The position numbers and the translations under genes were made by a program. Of a stretch of DNA of 18,095 nt, positions 14,884 to 18,095 are shown one piece after another; the first letter of the stretch is position 1, and the number at the start of each line of letters is the position of its first letter. The stretch lies in the NCBI GenBank assembly GCA_021414185.1, contig JAIOOZ010000606.1, forward strand, positions 1 through 18,095, in the 5' to 3' direction. Source of the DNA: Betaproteobacteria bacterium (lineage in GTDB: Bacteria > Pseudomonadota > Gammaproteobacteria > Burkholderiales > SG8-41). The notes under the pieces are model-generated. The model ran no database searches and was not told the origin of the DNA. It saw nothing but the letters and a program-made list of their open reading frames with translations.

Positions 14884-17154
14884 TTAAAACTGCTGCCCGA
14901 ACTGAAACTGGATTTTTTGCGTCCGGTCGCCGAATTGCGTCTTGAACGGCTGCGCGAAGCTGATTTTCATGGGGCCAAACGGCGATACATAAGACACGGC
15001 AACGCCGGCCGAGGCGCGCGTGTCGCCGAATGCATAGTTCGAGCCGATTATGCCGGCATCCACGAAGGTCGAAACGCGAATCGACTTGTCGTTCTGCAGG
15101 CCGGGGAACGGAAACAGCACTTCAACGTTACCGACCAGCTTGCGGCTGCCGCCCATCGGGTCCCCGTTGATGTCATGGGGGCCGATATTCGCTGGATAAA
15201 AGCCGCGCACCGATGTGGGTCCGCCCGAATAATAATTACGAAAGAACGGCAGCGGCTTGCCGGCATAACCGCCGCCGTAGCCGATTTCACCGTTGGCATA
15301 AAACACGAAATCGCGCGTGAGCGGAATGTAGCGCTTGTGCTCCGCGCTCACCTTGTAAAACCGCAGCGTCCCGCCTGGCAACCCCGTCTCGAGGTTGGCG
15401 CGCGAAATGGCGCCCGTGGTCGGATAAATCGCGCTGTCGCGGTTGTCCCGTCCCCAGCCCACGGTCCCCAGTACCGCGGTGTTCTTGTTACCGAAGGTGG
15501 TGACGTAATTGGAAATCAGAATCGGCGCCCCGGGATAAGCCGTGATATTGGTGCTTTCATAACCGAGGCCGAAAGAAACATTGTCGAGGTCGGTAAACGG
15601 CACGCCCAGACGCGCCTGACCGCCCGTCGTCGAGGTGTCGTACAGACCGAGACCCAGCGCGGCTGGATTGGCTTTCCGATGATAGAGATCGAATCCCCTG
15701 CTCACCCCGTCGACGGTCCAGTACGGCTGTGAAAACGACAGCGAATAGACCGTATTCACTTTGCTGGTGTTGACCTGCGCCCCAAGGTGGTTACCGGAGC
15801 CGAACACGTTCTGCTGCGTAATGCCGCCACTCAGCACCACGCCTTCGCTGCCGAACCCCGCACCGAACAGCACGTTGCCGGTCGGCTTCTCGACCACGCT
15901 GATGTTGAGATCGACCTGGTCGGTAGTGCCGGGAACGCTCGGCGTTTCCACATTGACCTCGGAAAAATAGCCGAGGCGGTCGACGCGCTGCTTGGATTTG
16001 GTGATTTTTTCCGCCGAATACCAGCCGCCTTCCAGCTGGCGCATTTCGCGACGCACGACTTCGTCCCGCGTGCGCGTGTTACCGGTTACGTTGATGCGCC
16101 TGACGTAAACGCGGCGCCCCGGATCGACGAAGAACGTAAAGTTGACCTTGCGCTTGTCCTTGTCGAGTTCCGGCACCGCGTTGACGTTGGCGAAGGCATA
16201 GCCTTCATTGCCGATACGGTCGCTCAGCAGCTTGGTCGATTCGGTCAGTTTGCTGCGCGAGAATATTTCGCCGCTCTTGACCTTGATCAGCTTGCGCGCC
16301 TCGACTTCGGGAATCAGCGTTTCGCCCGCCAGCTTGACGTCGGCCACCGTATATTGCGGGCCTTCCGTCACGCCGATCGTGATGTAAACGTCTTTTTTGT
16401 CGGGCGTAATCGAGATCTGCGTCGAATCGGCGGTGAACTCGAGATAACCGCGGTCGAGATAGTAAGAGCGCAGCGTCTCGAGATCGGCGGCCAGTTTCTG
16501 TTTCGAATACTGATCGTCCTTGCTGAACCACGTCAGCAGCCCCGGCGTGCGCAGCTTGAACAGCCCGATCAGATCCTTTTCCTTGAACACCTGGTTGCCG
16601 ATGATGCTGATCTGGCGGATTTTCGCAACGTCGCCTTCGACGATATCGAATTTCACCGCCACGCGGTTGCGTTCCAGAGGTGTCGAGGTGGTCGTAATCT
16701 GCGCGGAATACTTGCCGCGGCTGATGTACTGGCGCTTGAGTTCCTGTTCGGCTTTATCGAGCAGCCCGCGGTCGAAAATGCGGCCATCGGCCAGGCCGAC
16801 CGCGCGCAGGCCTTTGAGCAGGTCTTCCTTGCTGAATTCCTTGGCGCCCACGATCTCGATTTGCGCGATCGACGGGCGCTCCTGCACCACCACGATCAGC
16901 ACGCCGCTGTCGACTTCGAGGCTGACGTCCCGGAAAAATCCGGTGGCATACAGCGAGCGAATCGCCTGGGCCGCCTTCTCGTCGGTCATGGTCTCGCCGA
17001 CTTTGACCGGCAGGTAGCTGAATATCGTTCCGGCCTCGGTGCGCTGGATGCCTTCGATGCGTATGTCTTTAACGACGAAAGGATCGAAGGCGTGTGCACC
17101 GCATGCCAGCACGGCAGCAATCACAAACAACACGAATTTATAGCAGCGCATCAT
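14884..17154 (-). CDS. bamA: Outer membrane protein assembly factor BamA
   Basis: Core of the BAM complex that folds beta-barrel proteins into the outer membrane. The product is 756 residues. The signal peptide is about 1-21, ending CGAHA before FDPFVVKDIRIEG. Five POTRA domains span about 22-420, with segments such as IRIEGIQRTEAGTIFSYLPV, IAQIEIVGAKEF and VRRINVTGNTRTRDEVVRRE. A 16-strand barrel fills the rest. VRGF at about 649-652 is the conserved loop 6 motif, and the last residue is Phe, as expected for a beta-signal. The start is ATG 17154, sharing one base with the rseP stop (TGATG). A TTG at 17157 and an ATG at 17151 are alternatives, and no ribosome site is evident. Confidence 0.97.
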   Translation of the reverse strand: MMRCYKFVLFVIAAVLACGAHAFDPFVVKDIRIEGIQRTEAGTIFSYLPVKVGETMTDEKAAQAIRSLYATGFFRDVSLEVDSGVLIVVVQERPSIAQIEIVGAKEFSKEDLLKGLRAVGLADGRIFDRGLLDKAEQELKRQYISRGKYSAQITTTSTPLERNRVAVKFDIVEGDVAKIRQISIIGNQVFKEKDLIGLFKLRTPGLLTWFSKDDQYSKQKLAADLETLRSYYLDRGYLEFTADSTQISITPDKKDVYITIGVTEGPQYTVADVKLAGETLIPEVEARKLIKVKSGEIFSRSKLTESTKLLSDRIGNEGYAFANVNAVPELDKDKRKVNFTFFVDPGRRVYVRRINVTGNTRTRDEVVRREMRQLEGGWYSAEKITKSKQRVDRLGYFSEVNVETPSVPGTTDQVDLNISVVEKPTGNVLFGAGFGSEGVVLSGGITQQNVFGSGNHLGAQVNTSKVNTVYSLSFSQPYWTVDGVSRGFDLYHRKANPAALGLGLYDTSTTGGQARLGVPFTDLDNVSFGLGYESTNITAYPGAPILISNYVTTFGNKNTAVLGTVGWGRDNRDSAIYPTTGAISRANLETGLPGGTLRFYKVSAEHKRYIPLTRDFVFYANGEIGYGGGYAGKPLPFFRNYYSGGPTSVRGFYPANIGPHDINGDPMGGSRKLVGNVEVLFPFPGLQNDKSIRVSTFVDAGIIGSNYAFGDTRASAGVAVSYVSPFGPMKISFAQPFKTQFGDRTQKIQFQFGQQF

Positions 17155-18095
17155 CAACCGTTTAATAGCCTGGTGATATCGTTATACAACGCAAAAGCCA
17201 TCAGCAAAAACAACAATCCCATGCCGAAATTCTGGCCAACCTCCATAAGTCGGGTCGAAACCGGACTTCCCTTAACAATTTCAAACATATAATACATCAA
17301 ATGGCCGCCATCCAATAAGGGGATGGGCAATAAGTTGAGAACGCCCAGACTGATGCTGATGAGGGCGATAAACGCGAGGTAGGAAATCCAGCCGATTTGC
17401 GCCGATTGCCCGGCGTAATCCGCGATCGTGATGGGGCCGCTCAGGTTTTTCAGCGATACTTCGCCGATGATCATTTTCCCCAGCATGCGCAGGCTGAATA
17501 CGGACGTTTCCCAGGTCCGTTGGAGCGCATGGCCGAGGCTGGTCCACGGCGTATAACGCACTTCCACCATATATTGCCGCATTGCATCAGCGTCGACCCG
17601 CACGCCGACGCCGATGCGGCCGATGCGCACGGTATTTTCCACCGCCGCCTCGGGCGTGACCTTGAGCTTGAGCATGCTGCCGGCGCGTTTGATATCGAGA
17701 ACCAGTTCCCGCTCCGGACTGGCGCTGATCGCGGCCACCAGCTGGTCCCAGCGTTTGACCGCAATATTATCGACCGCCGTTATTTCGTCGCCGGCAAGCA
17801 CGCCGCCGCGGTCTGCCGCGCCGCCGGGAATGATGCGTCCGATCACGGGCGGCAGCGGCGGCTGCAGGCGCGAAAAACCGAGCACACGCAGAAAATCGCC
17901 ATCGAGATCGGCCGGCTTGAGACCGGACATATCGAGTTTCCGGAAATGAATTTCGGCACGCTCGTTTTGCACTTCCATGGCGACGCTCGCGCGGTCGACC
18001 GCGTACTTGAGCAATACCCAGCGCGCCTCCTGCCAGGTGGTGACGGCCTCGCCGCCGACCTTGACGATGGTTTCGCCGACTGCGAATTGCGCCTG
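17154..18095 (-). CDS. rseP: Site-2 zinc protease RseP, 5' part outside window
   Basis: Inner-membrane intramembrane protease that cuts anti-sigma factor RseA and remnant signal peptides in the sigmaE envelope-stress pathway. Only the C-terminal 313 residues are visible of about 450; the HEXXH zinc motif lies beyond the window. Seen are the end of the first PDZ domain (FAVGETIVKVGGEAVTTWQE) and a second PDZ domain (about residues 75-150; VIGRIIPGGAADRGGVLAGD and EITAVDN). A membrane segment leads into LNLLPIPLLDGGHLMYYMFE, with the third zinc-ligand Asp at about visible residue 262. A final membrane segment (FGMGLLFLLMAFALYNDI) follows. It precedes bamA with a one-base stop/start overlap, the usual proteobacterial arrangement. 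Confidence 0.95.
   Translation of the reverse strand, partial: QAQFAVGETIVKVGGEAVTTWQEARWVLLKYAVDRASVAMEVQNERAEIHFRKLDMSGLKPADLDGDFLRVLGFSRLQPPLPPVIGRIIPGGAADRGGVLAGDEITAVDNIAVKRWDQLVAAISASPERELVLDIKRAGSMLKLKVTPEAAVENTVRIGRIGVGVRVDADAMRQYMVEVRYTPWTSLGHALQRTWETSVFSLRMLGKMIIGEVSLKNLSGPITIADYAGQSAQIGWISYLAFIALISISLGVLNLLPIPLLDGGHLMYYMFEIVKGSPVSTRLMEVGQNFGMGLLFLLMAFALYNDITRLLNG

Noticed and set aside
17085..17154. Lipobox-like AVLAC in the BamA signal peptide, suggesting a lipoprotein
   Set aside because: A standard signal peptidase I site (AHA before FDPF) follows four residues later, and the mature N-terminus is the usual BamA one. The Cys is probably just part of the hydrophobic core.
15787..17292. 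501-codon open frame on the + strand across the start of bamA and end of rseP
   Set aside because: Mostly codon-aligned antisense of bamA; compositional shadow with no domain features.

Overview
The window looks like part of a betaproteobacterial chromosome. It is GC-rich, gene-dense, and every gene reads as full length or is cut only by a window edge. Three conserved blocks point to that class: the rseP-bamA-skp-lpxD-fabZ-lpxA-lpxB-rnhB envelope cluster, the pyrG-kdsA-eno cluster, and a divergent ppsR/ppsA pair. The enolase C-terminus (ATNAMQIKTGSLSRSDR) is also of the betaproteobacterial/Neisseria type. I cannot name a genus. There are no rRNA or tRNA genes, IS elements, CRISPR arrays or prophage genes, and no gene-free stretch longer than about 95 bp.

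Layout from left to right. eno (3' end missing), kdsA and pyrG are read leftward as one tight unit (positions 1-3766), with a good sigma70-type promoter just upstream of pyrG. ppsA (leftward) and ppsR (rightward) diverge from an 80-bp gap: PEP synthase and its regulatory kinase/phosphorylase. ppsR meets a leftward TrmH/SpoU-family RNA methyltransferase head-on, and the two stop codons share one CTAG. That methyltransferase overlaps by 4 bp an EgtB-like non-haem iron enzyme (senA). senA diverges across only 27 bp from a glycosyltransferase of the SenB selenosugar-synthase type (senB). senB then converges on rnhB, the last gene of the envelope cluster, which runs leftward from rseP (5' end outside the window) at 18095 to rnhB at 10260.

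How the genes work together. pyrG makes CTP and kdsA makes KDO-8-phosphate, both needed for CMP-KDO. eno and ppsA/ppsR govern the PEP that kdsA consumes. lpxA, lpxD and lpxB build the lipid A core, fabZ supplies the fatty acid cycle, bamA and skp assemble outer membrane proteins, and rseP belongs to the envelope-stress response. The accessory piece is the senA/senB pair, which by family knowledge would make selenoneine from hercynine and a selenosugar. No selenophosphate synthetase (senC/selD) and no hercynine methyltransferase (egtD) lies in the window, so those activities must be encoded elsewhere or the pathway is incomplete. This pair, wedged between rnhB and the trmH-family gene, is the most interesting content. 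It belongs to a described pathway and is not a wholly new system.
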